64,000 nucleotides of DNA, taken from the NCBI GenBank assembly GCA_001899585.1, contig MKWE01000053.1:333585-397584 (forward strand), read 5' to 3'. Source of the DNA: Rhodospirillales bacterium 70-18. GTDB lineage: Bacteria; Pseudomonadota; Alphaproteobacteria; Acetobacterales; Acetobacteraceae. Shown one piece after another: positions 1-10,203 of this stretch. The first letter of the stretch is position 1, and every line of letters starts with the position of its first letter. The position numbers and the translations under genes were made by a program. The notes beneath the pieces are model-generated. The model ran no database searches. It worked only from the letters and a program-made list of their open reading frames with translations, and was not told the DNA's origin.

Positions 1-556
1 TCGCGAAATCCAGCAGCAGCGGCGGCTGGCCGGCCTCCTGAGGGATGCAGATGCAGAGCGGGTTGGTGGAGAAGCGGCGGTCCACCCCGCCGAACGGCGC
101 CACCAGCTCGCCCTGGCTGACATTGACGAAGTGGATGGAGATCTGCCCGGCGGCGGCGGCCCGCTCGCCCCAGTCGCCGATGCGGCCGATATGGCCGGTG
201 TTGCGCAGCGCGATCACCGACATGCCGGCGGCGCGCGCCTTGGCGATGCCGAGGTCCACCGCCTGCGGCCCCACGGTCTGGCCGAAGCCGGCATTGCCGT
301 CCACCACCGCATGGGTGGGGCCCTCGGTGACGATGGTGATGTCCTGCCCGGCCAGCACGTCGCCGTCCTGCAGCACCTGCACGTAGCGCGGCACGCGGAT
401 CACGCCGTGGCTGTCATGGCCGGTGAGGTTGGCCGACAGCAGGTAGGTGGCGATGCGCTCGCCCTCGGCGCGGTCGGTGCCGGCCTTGGTGAATATGTCG
501 GCGACGAACCGCCGCAGCGTGTCCGCGGCGATCAGATGGGTCGGCAGGTCGGCCAT
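1..556 (-). CDS. Ldh2-family NAD(P)-dependent oxidoreductase, C-terminus cut by window edge
   Basis: The protein starts at 556 and runs off the window at base 1, so only about 185 residues are visible. The family reduces or oxidises 2-oxo/2-hydroxy acids (malate, lactate, ureidoglycolate, delta-1-piperideine-2-carboxylate types). Seen here: an N-terminal helical region, the family GHDSHG motif near residue 50, the glycine-rich NAGFGQ stretch and an NTGHIGRIGDW segment. It is the last visible gene of a minus-strand run and lies 99 bp after the ABC ATPase gene, so it may oxidise a product of the imported sugar or sugar acid. Substrate cannot be read from this part. Confidence 0.85.
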   Translation of the reverse strand, partial: MADLPTHLIAADTLRRFVADIFTKAGTDRAEGERIATYLLSANLTGHDSHGVIRVPRYVQVLQDGDVLAGQDITIVTEGPTHAVVDGNAGFGQTVGPQAVDLGIAKARAAGMSVIALRNTGHIGRIGDWGERAAAAGQISIHFVNVSQGELVAPFGGVDRRFSTNPLCICIPQEAGQPPLLLDFA

Positions 557-655
557 GGCGTGTCTCGTCCGGGTGAGGCAGGGGGGGCGCGGGGCGCGCC
601 ATATGGCCGGCGGGGCCGGGGAGGGGGCCGTGGCTGCCGCCACGGCCCCCGACGG

Positions 656-1753
<1,098 letters not shown>

Positions 1754-1760
1754 TGCTGGT

Positions 1761-2654
1761 CTATCCCTTCGTTGCGCCTGCCGTGAGGCCGGCAATGTAG
1801 TAGTCCATCAGGAAGGCGTAGATGATCACCGGGGGCGTGGCGGCCATGACGCAGGCCGCCATGATCTTGCCCCAGAGGAACACGTCGCCACGGATCAGAT
1901 CGCTGACGATGCCTACCGTCAATACCAGCTGATCGCCGGTGTACAGATAGGCCAGCGGGTAGAGGAACGAACCCCAGGCGACCGTGAAGGCGAAGATGGT
2001 CGCCGCGATGATGCCGGGCATGGCAACGGGGATGAAGATGCGCAGCAGGATCTGCACATAGCTCGCCCCGTCGATCAATGCCGCCTCGTCCAGTTCCTTG
2101 GGGATGGAGCTGAAATAGCCGATCATGATCCATGTGCAGAACGGCACCGCCAGCGTTGGATACAGCAGCACCAACGACCATGTGCTGTTGATCAGCCCGA
2201 GCTTGCCGATCACCTGGAACAGCGGGATGAACAGCAGCGAGGCCGGGATGAGGTAGGTGAGGAACACGCCGGTGGAGATGGTCTGGCTGCCCCAGAAGCC
2301 CATGCGGGTGAGGGAGAAGGCGGCCATCACCGAGATGATCATGCTGAACGCCACGACCAGGATCGTGACCCAGACCGAATTGAAGAAGTAGATCTGGAAG
2401 TTGTGGTAGTTAATCAGGTAGGTGTAGTTCTCCAGCGTCGGCGAATGCACCACCCAGGGGCTCCCGGCCTGCGCCGATATTTCGGCCGAGGACTTCAGGC
2501 TGGTGATGATCATGTAGACCGGCGGCACCAGGAACAGCACCACGAACACGCTCAGCGCGGCGTAGCTGCCCCACAACGCCCATTTGCGCTGGCGTTCCAG
2601 GCTGCCGGCGCGGTGGGCCGCGGCGGCTCTCACATGCGTCGCGGTCGCGCTCAT
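1761..2654 (-). CDS. Carbohydrate ABC transporter permease (MalG type)
   Basis: A 297-residue inner-membrane protein of the binding-protein-dependent carbohydrate class. It has an N-terminal membrane segment after a short basic tail, five further hydrophobic segments, and the EAA cytoplasmic loop (KELDEAALIDGAS) that docks on the ATPase. Its ATG overlaps the stop of the upstream permease by 4 bp (ATGA), indicating translational coupling. Together with the MalF-like partner it forms the channel. Substrate is not determinable; neighbours (Ldh2-type dehydrogenase, galactonate genes further upstream) hint at sugars or sugar acids. Confidence 0.92.
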   Translation of the reverse strand: MSATATHVRAAAAHRAGSLERQRKWALWGSYAALSVFVVLFLVPPVYMIITSLKSSAEISAQAGSPWVVHSPTLENYTYLINYHNFQIYFFNSVWVTILVVAFSMIISVMAAFSLTRMGFWGSQTISTGVFLTYLIPASLLFIPLFQVIGKLGLINSTWSLVLLYPTLAVPFCTWIMIGYFSSIPKELDEAALIDGASYVQILLRIFIPVAMPGIIAATIFAFTVAWGSFLYPLAYLYTGDQLVLTVGIVSDLIRGDVFLWGKIMAACVMAATPPVIIYAFLMDYYIAGLTAGATKG

Positions 2655-3601
2655 GTCGCGATCTCCTTGGTCCGCCTGGTCACGCCGCGCAGCACGAAGA
2701 AGGCGGCCACGGCCAGGATGGGGAACATGAACAGGCTGACGGAGGCGCCGAGCGGGATGTCGCCCGACTGGATGCCGACCGAGAAGGCGTAGGTGGCGAA
2801 CAGATGCGTCATGTCCTGCGGGCCGCCGGCAGTGAGGATGCGCACGATGTCGAAGTCGGCGAAGGTGACGATGAGGCTGAACAGCACCGTGATCGAGATG
2901 ATATTGCGCATCATCGGCAGGGTGACGAACAGCAGCTTCTGCGTTGCCCCCGCGCCATCGATCGATGCCGCTTCATACAGCTGCTCCGGCACGGATTTCA
3001 GCGCGGCGAGATACATGATCATGAAGAACGGGGTGCCGAACCACACGTTGACCATGATGACCACGATGCGCGCGTTCCAGCCCACGCCCAGGAACGGGAT
3101 CGACTTGAAGCCAAAATAGTTCAGGATCCAGTTGAACGCCGAGTACGACGGGTCGAACAGCCACCACCACGACAGCGTCGACAGCGCCAGCGGGATCACC
3201 CACGGCACTAGCAACAGGCCGCGCCAGATGCGCTGGTTCTTGCCGGGGATGTTGTGCATCAGGTGCGCCAGGATGAAGCCCAGGAACGCCTTCAGGATCA
3301 CCGCGGTGATCGCGAACAGGCAGCTTTGGAATATCACCAGCTGGAAGGTGTGGCGCTTGAGCAGGAAGGCGAAATTGCCCAGGCCCACGAACTGAGTCAT
3401 GCGCTTGTTCAGCATGCTCAGGTAAATGGCGTAGAACGCCGGATAGATGACCAGGCCCGCGATCAGCAGGATCAAGGGCAGCGCCATCAGGAATGCGATC
3501 GTGGAACGCTGCCGCATAAAGCGCGCGAAACCCGTTTTCGGCGCCAAGCGCTGGCGCGACATTCCCGCGGCGCCCACGGCGACGCCGGTGCCATCAGCCA
3601 T
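2651..3601 (-). CDS. Carbohydrate ABC transporter permease (MalF type)
   Basis: A 316-residue inner-membrane permease with six predicted hydrophobic segments and an EAA loop (PEQLYEAASIDGAG). The start is taken as the ATG at 3601, which has a GGGAGGA Shine-Dalgarno 5 bp upstream; a TTG directly before it (3604) is less likely. Its stop overlaps the start of the MalG-like partner. The N-terminus is cytoplasmic and basic before the first membrane span. It belongs to the same operon as the binding protein at 3677-5020, from which it is separated by 75 bp. Confidence 0.92.
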   Translation of the reverse strand: MADGTGVAVGAAGMSRQRLAPKTGFARFMRQRSTIAFLMALPLILLIAGLVIYPAFYAIYLSMLNKRMTQFVGLGNFAFLLKRHTFQLVIFQSCLFAITAVILKAFLGFILAHLMHNIPGKNQRIWRGLLLVPWVIPLALSTLSWWWLFDPSYSAFNWILNYFGFKSIPFLGVGWNARIVVIMVNVWFGTPFFMIMYLAALKSVPEQLYEAASIDGAGATQKLLFVTLPMMRNIISITVLFSLIVTFADFDIVRILTAGGPQDMTHLFATYAFSVGIQSGDIPLGASVSLFMFPILAVAAFFVLRGVTRRTKEIAT

Positions 3602-3676
3602 CAAATCCTCCCATAGCCCAATGCAGAATGGCCAGCCCGGGTGCGGGCGGCGCCGCGGCGCCGCCCGCCCTGCCGG

Positions 3677-5020
3677 TTAGCGGACGAAGCCTTCCAGCTC
3701 GTCGTTGGCCCAGGAGACGACGTCCTTGATGCTCTGCCCGCTCTGCAGCTTGGCGAACATCGTCGACATCGTGGCGCGGTTGTAGATCTGCACGCCGATA
3801 TCCGGCGGCGCCGGCATCGAGGCCAGGTGCGTCTCGCCGTGATGGGTCTTGCGCACCGGGTAGTTGAACACCGAACCCTTCGGCGGCTCGGCATCCGACC
3901 AGATCTTGAAGTCGGTCATCGACAGGAACGGCGGCAGGTCGTAGCCGAGCACCGCGTTGTCGCGCTCCTCGACATTCTCGCGCTGCATCAGGAAGGTGAT
4001 CAGTTCCTTCGTGGCGGTCTTGTTCTTGGAGAACTTCCACAGCCCCCAGAAGTTCATGCTGTGGGGCATGTAGCGCACGCCGGCCGGGCCCATCGGCGCC
4101 GGGAAGGTCCAGCAATCCTTGGCCACGTCCGGCGCGTCGCGCCGCGCCACCGCCCAGGCCGAGGGCGGATTCCAGATCAGCGCGCTTTTGCCGGAAATCA
4201 GGGCGCGGTTGTTGGAGGCGTCGTCATAGCTCACCGCGTCGGCCGGCAGGAACTTCACCAGCTTCTGCATGTATTCGAGGACCTGATTCACCTGGTCCGA
4301 CTTGACGGTGATGTCGCCCTTCTCGTTGACCAGCGCCGCGCCGAAGGCCGCGAAGATCGAGCCGGCGGTGTCCACGGAGTCGGCGGTCTGGCCGAGGCCG
4401 ATGCCGAAGGTCTTGCCGGCCTTGTGGCAGGCTTCCGCCGCCTTCAGCATGGCATCGTAGGTCCAGCCTTTCTGCAGCTCGTTCTCGACCTCCTCGGCCG
4501 GCCACATCTTGGTGACGTCGATCCCGGCGGTGTCGCGCAGGATGCTGATCCGCCCGCTTGGCCCCTTGTTCTGCGTGCCCCAGCTGGTCGGCACCGCCAG
4601 CCAGCTGCCCTTGTGCAGGCCGAGATACTTGGACACCGAGTTCACGTCGCCGTACTGGGCGATCAGGCCCTTCACGACGTCGTCCACCGGCTCCAGGTGG
4701 TCACGCTGGTTCTGCACTTCCCAGTTCGGAATGGTAATGGCGTCGTGGCCGGTGCCGGCTTGCGCCTCGGCATTGATGGTCAACAGGTTCTTGTTGCCCA
4801 TCGAGGTGATGAAGTCGATCTGTACATCGACCTTGTTCTTCGCGGCCCACCCGTCGATCTGCTTTTTGATCGCCACGTTGCCGGCCGGAACCCAATGGTC
4901 CCAGAAGAAGATCGACACCTTGCCGGCGGCGTGGGCGGTGCGGATATGCACCAACGGCAGCGCCGCCGCGGCGGCCCCGATCTGTAATGCCTTGCGGCGT
5001 GACACGCGCGATTTGAGCAT
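3677..5020 (-). CDS. Extracellular carbohydrate-binding protein with Tat signal, ABC importer
   Basis: A 447-residue periplasmic solute-binding protein of the family 1 (MalE/UgpB-like) class that captures substrate for the adjacent permeases. The N-terminus carries a twin-arginine type signal (SRRKALQIGAAAA) ending near HAA, so export of a folded protein is likely. The ATG at 5020 is preceded by GGGGAGGA at good spacing; the frame is open another 34 codons upstream but without signal-peptide character. It is the first gene of the importer operon. No sequence feature identifies the sugar. Confidence 0.9.
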   Translation of the reverse strand: MLKSRVSRRKALQIGAAAAALPLVHIRTAHAAGKVSIFFWDHWVPAGNVAIKKQIDGWAAKNKVDVQIDFITSMGNKNLLTINAEAQAGTGHDAITIPNWEVQNQRDHLEPVDDVVKGLIAQYGDVNSVSKYLGLHKGSWLAVPTSWGTQNKGPSGRISILRDTAGIDVTKMWPAEEVENELQKGWTYDAMLKAAEACHKAGKTFGIGLGQTADSVDTAGSIFAAFGAALVNEKGDITVKSDQVNQVLEYMQKLVKFLPADAVSYDDASNNRALISGKSALIWNPPSAWAVARRDAPDVAKDCWTFPAPMGPAGVRYMPHSMNFWGLWKFSKNKTATKELITFLMQRENVEERDNAVLGYDLPPFLSMTDFKIWSDAEPPKGSVFNYPVRKTHHGETHLASMPAPPDIGVQIYNRATMSTMFAKLQSGQSIKDVVSWANDELEGFVR

Positions 5021-5306
5021 GTGTTGAATCCTCCCCGTGTTCGGCCGGCTTGTGCCGGACATTTCGATTGCCTCAGATGCCGCCGACGAACCCGCCTTCA
5101 GCTCCGTAGGAAAGTTAGGCATATCCGGTGCCCTGACGCAACGCGCGGATGCATCATGAGGCGAAATCTGTCCACGCGGGTTGCCGATGAAGAGGAACCC
5201 GGGACCATTTCAGGTGGAATTGCTGAAAAATTAAGCGAAGCCGGTCAATTTCGCCAGAATCCGCATGGGTCCTGGCGATTCGTCGCACGGCCCCGCAATG
5301 TATGCG
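5021..5306. promoter_or_regulatory. Leader/promoter region of the carbohydrate importer operon, with a hairpin after pcaG
   Basis: This 286-bp gap separates the stop of pcaG from the start of the binding-protein gene, both read on the minus strand. A stem TCGCCAG/CTGGCGA (5251-5257 with 5272-5278) lies about 30 bp after the pcaG stop and could end or attenuate pcaG transcription, but no clear U-tract follows. The AT-richer stretch near 5215-5250 is the best place for the importer promoter. No certain -35/-10 pair was identified. Confidence 0.3.
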
Positions 5307-5828
5307 TCAGATCTCGATGAACACGCTTTCCCCGGGGCCTTGCAGGCGAATGTCCAGCCGCCAGCCATCCGGCCCGTCCGGGCTGGCGACCAGGCTGGCC
5401 CGCCGCGCCGGGTCTTCCACCAGCGCCAGCAGCGGGTCGGTGGCGTTCAGCGCCTCGCCGGCGAAATAGGCGCGGGTGTAGAGCCGGGTGAGGATGCCGC
5501 GCGCCAGGATGTTGAGCGCCAAATGCGGCGCCTGCAGCGTGTTGCCGCGCCCGGGCACCGGGCCGGGTTTCAGCGTGACGAAGCGGAAGCCGCCATCGGC
5601 GCCGGTGGCGCAGCGGCCATAGCCGGGAAAGCGCTCGTCGGCAGCGGGGCTCGCCTGCCACAGCTCCACGCAGGCATCGGCCACCGGCGCGCCGTCGCCG
5701 TCCAGCAGCCGGCCAGCCAGCACCAGCCGCGTGCCGGCGGCGCCGAAGCGGGTGAGGTCGGCCAGGGCGGGATCGTCGATCAGGTGCCAGTAGGGGCCGA
5801 TCGTCTGGGCGGCGGTGGCGGGGGTCAT
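5307..5828 (-). CDS. pcaG: Protocatechuate 3,4-dioxygenase alpha subunit
   Basis: A 173-residue intradiol dioxygenase subunit. With PcaH it opens the ring of protocatechuate to 3-carboxy-cis,cis-muconate. The fold signature is visible (TIGPYWHLI at the N-terminus, ACVELWQASP, the KPGPVPGRGNTLQAPHLAL strand, and a C-terminal DIRLQGPGESVF). As usual for alpha subunits, the iron ligands of the beta subunit are not conserved. The ATG at 5828 overlaps the pcaH stop (ATGA), which supports coupling and equal synthesis. It is a little shorter than typical PcaG (about 190-200). No other beta-ketoadipate genes are in the window. Confidence 0.9.
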   Translation of the reverse strand: MTPATAAQTIGPYWHLIDDPALADLTRFGAAGTRLVLAGRLLDGDGAPVADACVELWQASPAADERFPGYGRCATGADGGFRFVTLKPGPVPGRGNTLQAPHLALNILARGILTRLYTRAYFAGEALNATDPLLALVEDPARRASLVASPDGPDGWRLDIRLQGPGESVFIEI

Positions 5829-6547
5829 GCCTCGTGCTCCGGGCCGGCGTTTTCCATCGGTGTCGCCGCCGGGCCGCGCAGCACGATGTCGAAGCGGTAG
5901 CCCAGCGCCCAGTCCGGCTGTGTCGCCGCCAGGTCGAACATGGCCACCAGGCGCTGCCGGTGCGCCGGGTCCGGCACCGCGTTGTAGACCGGGTCCAGCG
6001 GCAGCAGCGGGTCGCCGGGGAAATACATCTGGGTGATCAGCCGGGTGGCGAAGCCGGCCCCGAACAGAGAGTAATGGATGTGGTTCGGTCGCCAGGCATT
6101 GGGGTGGTTGCGCCACGGATAGGCGCCGGGCTTGATCGAGACGAAGCGGTACCAGCCCTCGGCATCGGTGAACACCCGCCCGGCGCCACGGAAATGCGGG
6201 TCCAGCGGCGCGTCGTGCTGGTCGCCGGGGTGGTGGTAGCGGCCGGCGGCATTGGCCTGCCACAGCTCGATCATGGTCTGCGGCACCGGCCTTCCGTCCT
6301 CGTCGGTCACCCGGCCGTGCACGATGATGCGCTCGCCCAGCGCCGCCTTGCCGTCCACCGTCGACATGTCGGCCAGCGGCGGGAACTGCGCGGGCGAGAA
6401 GCGCGGGCCGGTCGCCTCGGTGATGGTGTGGGCGAAGCGCAGCAGCGGCTGCGTCGGGTGGCGCAGGCGGGTGCTGCCGTAGTCCGGGCTGTCGTTGTCG
6501 GGCTGGCTGCCCGGGGCGGCGGCGCGGAAGCCGAGCGTGCCGGTCAT
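5825..6547 (-). CDS. pcaH: Protocatechuate 3,4-dioxygenase beta subunit (iron-binding)
   Basis: A 240-residue catalytic subunit. The four non-heme Fe(III) ligands known from Pseudomonas enzyme align to Tyr104 (GRYHH), Tyr143 (GAYPWRN), His156 and His158 (PNHIH); the active-site arginine aligns to Arg153. The C-terminal FDIVLRG motif is present. It is the first gene of the pcaHG pair and lies 115 bp after dgoA on the same strand. Only the ring-cleavage step is encoded here; pcaB, pcaC, pcaD and a Pca regulator are absent from the window, so they must lie elsewhere if the pathway is complete. Confidence 0.95.
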   Translation of the reverse strand: MTGTLGFRAAAPGSQPDNDSPDYGSTRLRHPTQPLLRFAHTITEATGPRFSPAQFPPLADMSTVDGKAALGERIIVHGRVTDEDGRPVPQTMIELWQANAAGRYHHPGDQHDAPLDPHFRGAGRVFTDAEGWYRFVSIKPGAYPWRNHPNAWRPNHIHYSLFGAGFATRLITQMYFPGDPLLPLDPVYNAVPDPAHRQRLVAMFDLAATQPDWALGYRFDIVLRGPAATPMENAGPEHEA

Positions 6548-6662
6548 GGCGCATCCATCTCCTTGAGGGTTTCCTCCTTGGGGGTTTTCGGGGCCATCCC
6601 CATAGGGTCGTCGAGGCTGCCGCCTTCCGGCTTCGCGCGGAGGAGCATACCGGTATCTCTCG

Positions 6663-7280
6663 TCAGCCGGCCAGCGCCGCCACCAGCCGGCGCGCCTTGT
6701 CGGCCACCACGGCGGCGCTGTCGCCGGGCTTGTAGATGGAGGAGCCGATGCCGAACCCGGCCGCCCCCGCCGCCCGCCACGCCGCCAGCCCGTCCGCGTC
6801 GATGCCGCCCACCGGCAGCACCGCGGTGCCGGCCGGCAGCACCGCGCGGACGGCGCGCAGCACCGCCGGGCTGGCCGCCTCGGCCGGGAACAGCTTGATC
6901 GCGTCGGCCCCGGCCGCCAGCATGGCGAATGCCTCGGTGGGGGTGAAGAAGCCGGGGCAGGCCAGCATGTCGTGCCCCTTGGCCGCGCGCACCACCGCCT
7001 CGGCGGCATGCGGGGTCACGATCAGCCGGCCGCCGGCGGTGGCGATCGCCTCCACCTGGGTGGGGGACATCACCGTGCCGGCGCCGATCAGCATGCGCGC
7101 GCCGAAGCGGTCGGCCAGCCGGCCGATGCTCTCGATCGGGTTGGGGGAGTTCAGCGGCACCTCGACGATGGCGATGCCCTCCTGCTCCAGCGCGGCGCAG
7201 ATGTCCTCGGCCTCATCGGGCGTCACCCCGCGCAGGATCGCCACCAGCGGGCAGCGGGCCAGCCATTCCTTCAGTCCCAT
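6663..7280 (-). CDS. dgoA: 2-dehydro-3-deoxy-6-phosphogalactonate aldolase
   Basis: A 205-residue class I aldolase of the KDPG/KDPGal family, splitting 2-dehydro-3-deoxy-6-phosphogalactonate to pyruvate and glyceraldehyde-3-phosphate. The Schiff-base lysine is Lys129 in AIKLFPAE and the catalytic glutamate is Glu40 in VEVPLNSP, both in family positions; the GAGTV and CPGFFTP motifs are intact. The start overlaps the end of dgoK by 10 bp. Pairing with dgoK supports galactonate over gluconate specificity. The galactonate dehydratase gene (dgoD) is not in the window. Confidence 0.92.
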   Translation of the reverse strand: MGLKEWLARCPLVAILRGVTPDEAEDICAALEQEGIAIVEVPLNSPNPIESIGRLADRFGARMLIGAGTVMSPTQVEAIATAGGRLIVTPHAAEAVVRAAKGHDMLACPGFFTPTEAFAMLAAGADAIKLFPAEAASPAVLRAVRAVLPAGTAVLPVGGIDADGLAAWRAAGAAGFGIGSSIYKPGDSAAVVADKARRLVAALAG

Positions 7281-8176
7281 CGTGTCGCCCCTCCGATGGC
7301 GGCCAGCCCGCGTGCCGCCGCGTTCTCGTCCATGATCCCGGCGGTGCCGCCGCAGGCCAGGATCGCCTCGGCATACAGCGCGCACAGCCCCGGCGTGCCG
7401 ATCAGGTGCACCAGCGCCTCCGCCGGCAGTGCTGCCCGCACCTCGTGGCCGATCAGCAGGCCGGACAGATAGGAGGCGCTGGCGGTCTCGGCCAGCTGGC
7501 CCATCAGCCCCAGCGTGCGCACGCCGAACAGGTGGTGCAGCAGGTGCCCCGGCTCGCCCGAGCGCGCCAGCCCGCGCGCGAAGCCGGCCGGGTCGTGCGG
7601 CCCGTCCTGCATCATCCGCCCCAGGATGGTGCCGGCCCGCAGCGCCGCGAACGCCTCGCCGCTGAGATAGGTGCGATAGGCCAGGATGCGGCGGCCGCGG
7701 ATGCGCGCCCATTTGGAGTGGCTGCCGGGCAGGCAGACGATGCCCTCGCCGCCCGGCTCGTCGGTCTCCAGCCGGTCGAGCACGCCGATGATCTGGGTTT
7801 CCTCGCCGCGCATCACCTCGGGCGTGTCGGTCTGGTCGGCGTCGGACAGGCCGGGCACCAGCTTCACCCGCACGCCGCCGCCCGTAAGGCCGAACGGCAC
7901 ATCGACCAGCGCGGCGGCGATCTCGGCGGCGCCGGCGGGGCAGGGCAGGTAGGGCGCCTCCACCCAGCCCTGCCGGCTCCCCACCATGCCGGACAGCAGC
8001 ACGTGCCGCTCCCCATCCGCCAGCCACGGCCCGATCGCCGCGTGCAGCGCCGCCGGAAAGCCGCCCGGCTCGATATGCAGGATGCCGCGCGGCGCCTCCA
8101 GCCGCGCCAGCACCCGCCCGGCCGCATCCAGCCGGAAGGCGCGGAAGCTGCTGGTGCCCCAGTCGACGCCGATCAT
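7271..8176 (-). CDS. dgoK: 2-dehydro-3-deoxygalactonokinase
   Basis: A 301-residue sugar-acid kinase that phosphorylates 2-dehydro-3-deoxygalactonate with ATP, making the substrate for DgoA. The N-terminal phosphate-binding motif IGVDWGTSS, the SGMVGSRQGW segment, a CLPGSHSKW motif and the C-terminal LIGTPGL strand are typical. I chose the ATG at 8176 because it opens directly on the conserved IGVDWG strand; the frame extends 10 codons further without family similarity. It is the first gene of the minus-strand run and is divergent from the polyamine-type ABC operon, with an 88-bp gap holding both promoters. Confidence 0.92.
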   Translation of the reverse strand: MIGVDWGTSSFRAFRLDAAGRVLARLEAPRGILHIEPGGFPAALHAAIGPWLADGERHVLLSGMVGSRQGWVEAPYLPCPAGAAEIAAALVDVPFGLTGGGVRVKLVPGLSDADQTDTPEVMRGEETQIIGVLDRLETDEPGGEGIVCLPGSHSKWARIRGRRILAYRTYLSGEAFAALRAGTILGRMMQDGPHDPAGFARGLARSGEPGHLLHHLFGVRTLGLMGQLAETASASYLSGLLIGHEVRAALPAEALVHLIGTPGLCALYAEAILACGGTAGIMDENAAARGLAAIGGATRWD

Positions 8177-8264
8177 GCCACTCCGTTCCCCGCCCCTGTC
8201 CGCCAAACGCAGCTTGCCACTCCCGGCCGCTCACCGCACCATAAGCGGGAGGAGTCTTTGCGAC

Positions 8265-9086
8265 ATGAATATCTGGGATGCAACCTTCTGGCGCACGCTG
8301 GTGTGGCGCGGCGGGGTCGGCGCGGTGTTCGCGGTTGTCCTGCTACCGATGGTCGCCGTGGTGTGGCTGAGCTTCTTCAACCAGGAGATCGCCTCCTTCC
8401 CGCCCGACGGCTACACGTGGCGCTGGTATGTGAACGCCTGGGACCAGAAGCAGTTCGCCCGCGGCTTCATCAACTCGCTGCAACTGGCGGCCATCGCCAC
8501 CGTCATCGGCGTCACGGCCGGCACCGCCGCCGCGGTGGCGCTGGTGCGCGGCCGCTTCCCCGGCCGGACGGCGCTGTCCGGCCTGCTGCTGGGGCCGCTG
8601 GCGGTGCCGGGCGTGGTGCTGGGCACCGGGCTGTATGTGTTCTTCGTGCAGATCGACAACGCGATCGACTTCCAGATCGTCGCCACCCTGCCGGGCCTGA
8701 TCGCCGCCCATGTGCTGCTGACCATCCCATGGACGGTGCGGCTGGTTTCGGCCAGCCTGCTGGGCGTCACCGCTTCGGTGGAGGAGGCGGCGGCCAATCT
8801 CGGCGCCCGCCCGTTCACCGTGTTCCGCCGCGTGACGCTGCCGATGATGCGCGCCGGCGTGGTCGCGGCCGCCCTGTTCAGCTTCATCCAGAGCTTCGAG
8901 AACCTGGAGCTGACGCTGCTGCTGGTCGGCCCCGGCCGCTCCACCCTGCCGGTGGAGATGCTGAATTACCTGAATTTCCGTGTCGATCCCACGCTGGCCG
9001 CCGTCGCCGCCGTGCAGATCGTGCTGATCGGAGCCTTGATGCTGATAACCGACCGTTTTGTAAGCCTCTCGAAAGTGGTGTCATGA
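8265..9086 (+). CDS. ABC transporter permease (PotC/YdcV type)
   Basis: A 273-residue inner-membrane permease of the spermidine/putrescine/opine class. There is one membrane segment near the N-terminus (VFAVVLLPMVAVVWL), four to five further spans, and the EAA loop VEEAAANLGARPFTVFRR. The ATG at 8265 has a strong GGGAGGAG ribosome-binding site; longer frames upstream lie inside the divergent dgoK region and are rejected. It is the first gene of an operon whose order (permease, ATPase, binding protein, binding protein, permease) is unusual because the two permeases are at opposite ends. Confidence 0.9.
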   Translation: MNIWDATFWRTLVWRGGVGAVFAVVLLPMVAVVWLSFFNQEIASFPPDGYTWRWYVNAWDQKQFARGFINSLQLAAIATVIGVTAGTAAAVALVRGRFPGRTALSGLLLGPLAVPGVVLGTGLYVFFVQIDNAIDFQIVATLPGLIAAHVLLTIPWTVRLVSASLLGVTASVEEAAANLGARPFTVFRRVTLPMMRAGVVAAALFSFIQSFENLELTLLLVGPGRSTLPVEMLNYLNFRVDPTLAAVAAVQIVLIGALMLITDRFVSLSKVVS

Positions 9087-9108
9087 GCAGCCCAGCGCGG
9101 AGTGTCGC

Positions 9109-10203
9109 ATGAGCAGCCTGAGCCTGCAGGGGTTGCGCCGCACCTATAGCGCCACCGTCGCCGTGGATCGCGTGGACCTGGACATGGCGCAGGGCGAGCT
9201 GGTGGCGCTGCTCGGCCCGTCCGGCTGCGGCAAGACCACCACGCTGCGCATGGTGGCCGGCTTCGTGCTGCCCAGCGCCGGGCGGGTGCTGATCGGCGGC
9301 CAGGACGTGAGCCGGGCGCCGCCCTATGCCCGCGACACCGGCATGGTGTTCCAGGGCTACGCGCTGTTTCCGCACATGACGGTGGCCGACAACGTTGGCT
9401 TCGGCCTGGAGATGCGCCGCGTCGGCCGTGCCGAGCGCGCCACCCGCATCGCCGAGGCGCTGCGCCTGGTGCGGCTGGACGGCCTGGCCGAGCGCCGCCC
9501 CGCCCAGTTGTCCGGCGGCCAGCAGCAGCGCGTCGCCCTGGCCAGGGCGCTCGTCGTCAACCCCAGCGTGTTCCTGCTGGACGAGCCATTGTCCAACCTG
9601 GATGCCCGGCTGCGCGCCGAGGTGCGGGTGGAAATCCGCGCCCTGCAGCAGCGCCTGGGCCTGACCACCCTGTTCGTCACCCACGACCAGGAGGAGGCGC
9701 TGACCATGGCTGACCGCCTGGTGGTGATGGACCGCGGCCGGGTGCGCCAGACCGGCTCGCCGGAAGAGCTCTACGAGCGGCCGGACAACCTGTTCGTCGC
9801 CAGCTTCCTCGGCCGCTGCAACATCTTCCGCGGCACGGTGGAGCGGCCCGGCCGGCTGCGCGCCGGCACCGCCGCGCTGCCCTGCGACGGCGGTGCGCCG
9901 GGCGAGCGCTCCGCCCTGGTGGTCCGCCCCGAGCGCGTCGCCATCGTCCCCGGCGAGGCGGGCGAGGGGGGCCTGCCCGGCCGCGTCGGGCTGGTCACCT
10001 ATCTGGGCGGCCTGACCGACTGGCATATCGACACCCCGGCCGGCCCCGTGCTGGTCACCCGCCCGACCCCCGCCGAGGGCGATGCGCTGCGGCGCCTGTC
10101 GCCCGGCGCGCCGGTGCGGCTGGACTGGACCGAGGCCGCCGGCCGGCTGCTGGCCGATGACGAGCACACAGCCGACAAACACAGACAGGGAGACCCGAGA
10201 TGA
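9109..10203 (+). CDS. Polyamine/opine-type ABC transporter ATP-binding protein (PotA type)
   Basis: A 364-residue ATPase. Walker A (GPSGCGKTT, near residue 35), Q-loop (GMVFQGYALFPHM), signature LSGGQQQRVALARAL, Walker B with DEPLSNLDARLR, the H-loop VTHDQEEAL and a C-terminal TOBE domain are all intact. An out-of-frame ATG at 9083 is ignored; the ATG at 9109 is the only in-frame choice. Its stop overlaps the start of the first binding protein by 4 bp (ATGA). It should energise both permeases of this operon, with either of two binding proteins delivering substrate. Confidence 0.93.
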   Translation: MSSLSLQGLRRTYSATVAVDRVDLDMAQGELVALLGPSGCGKTTTLRMVAGFVLPSAGRVLIGGQDVSRAPPYARDTGMVFQGYALFPHMTVADNVGFGLEMRRVGRAERATRIAEALRLVRLDGLAERRPAQLSGGQQQRVALARALVVNPSVFLLDEPLSNLDARLRAEVRVEIRALQQRLGLTTLFVTHDQEEALTMADRLVVMDRGRVRQTGSPEELYERPDNLFVASFLGRCNIFRGTVERPGRLRAGTAALPCDGGAPGERSALVVRPERVAIVPGEAGEGGLPGRVGLVTYLGGLTDWHIDTPAGPVLVTRPTPAEGDALRRLSPGAPVRLDWTEAAGRLLADDEHTADKHRQGDPR

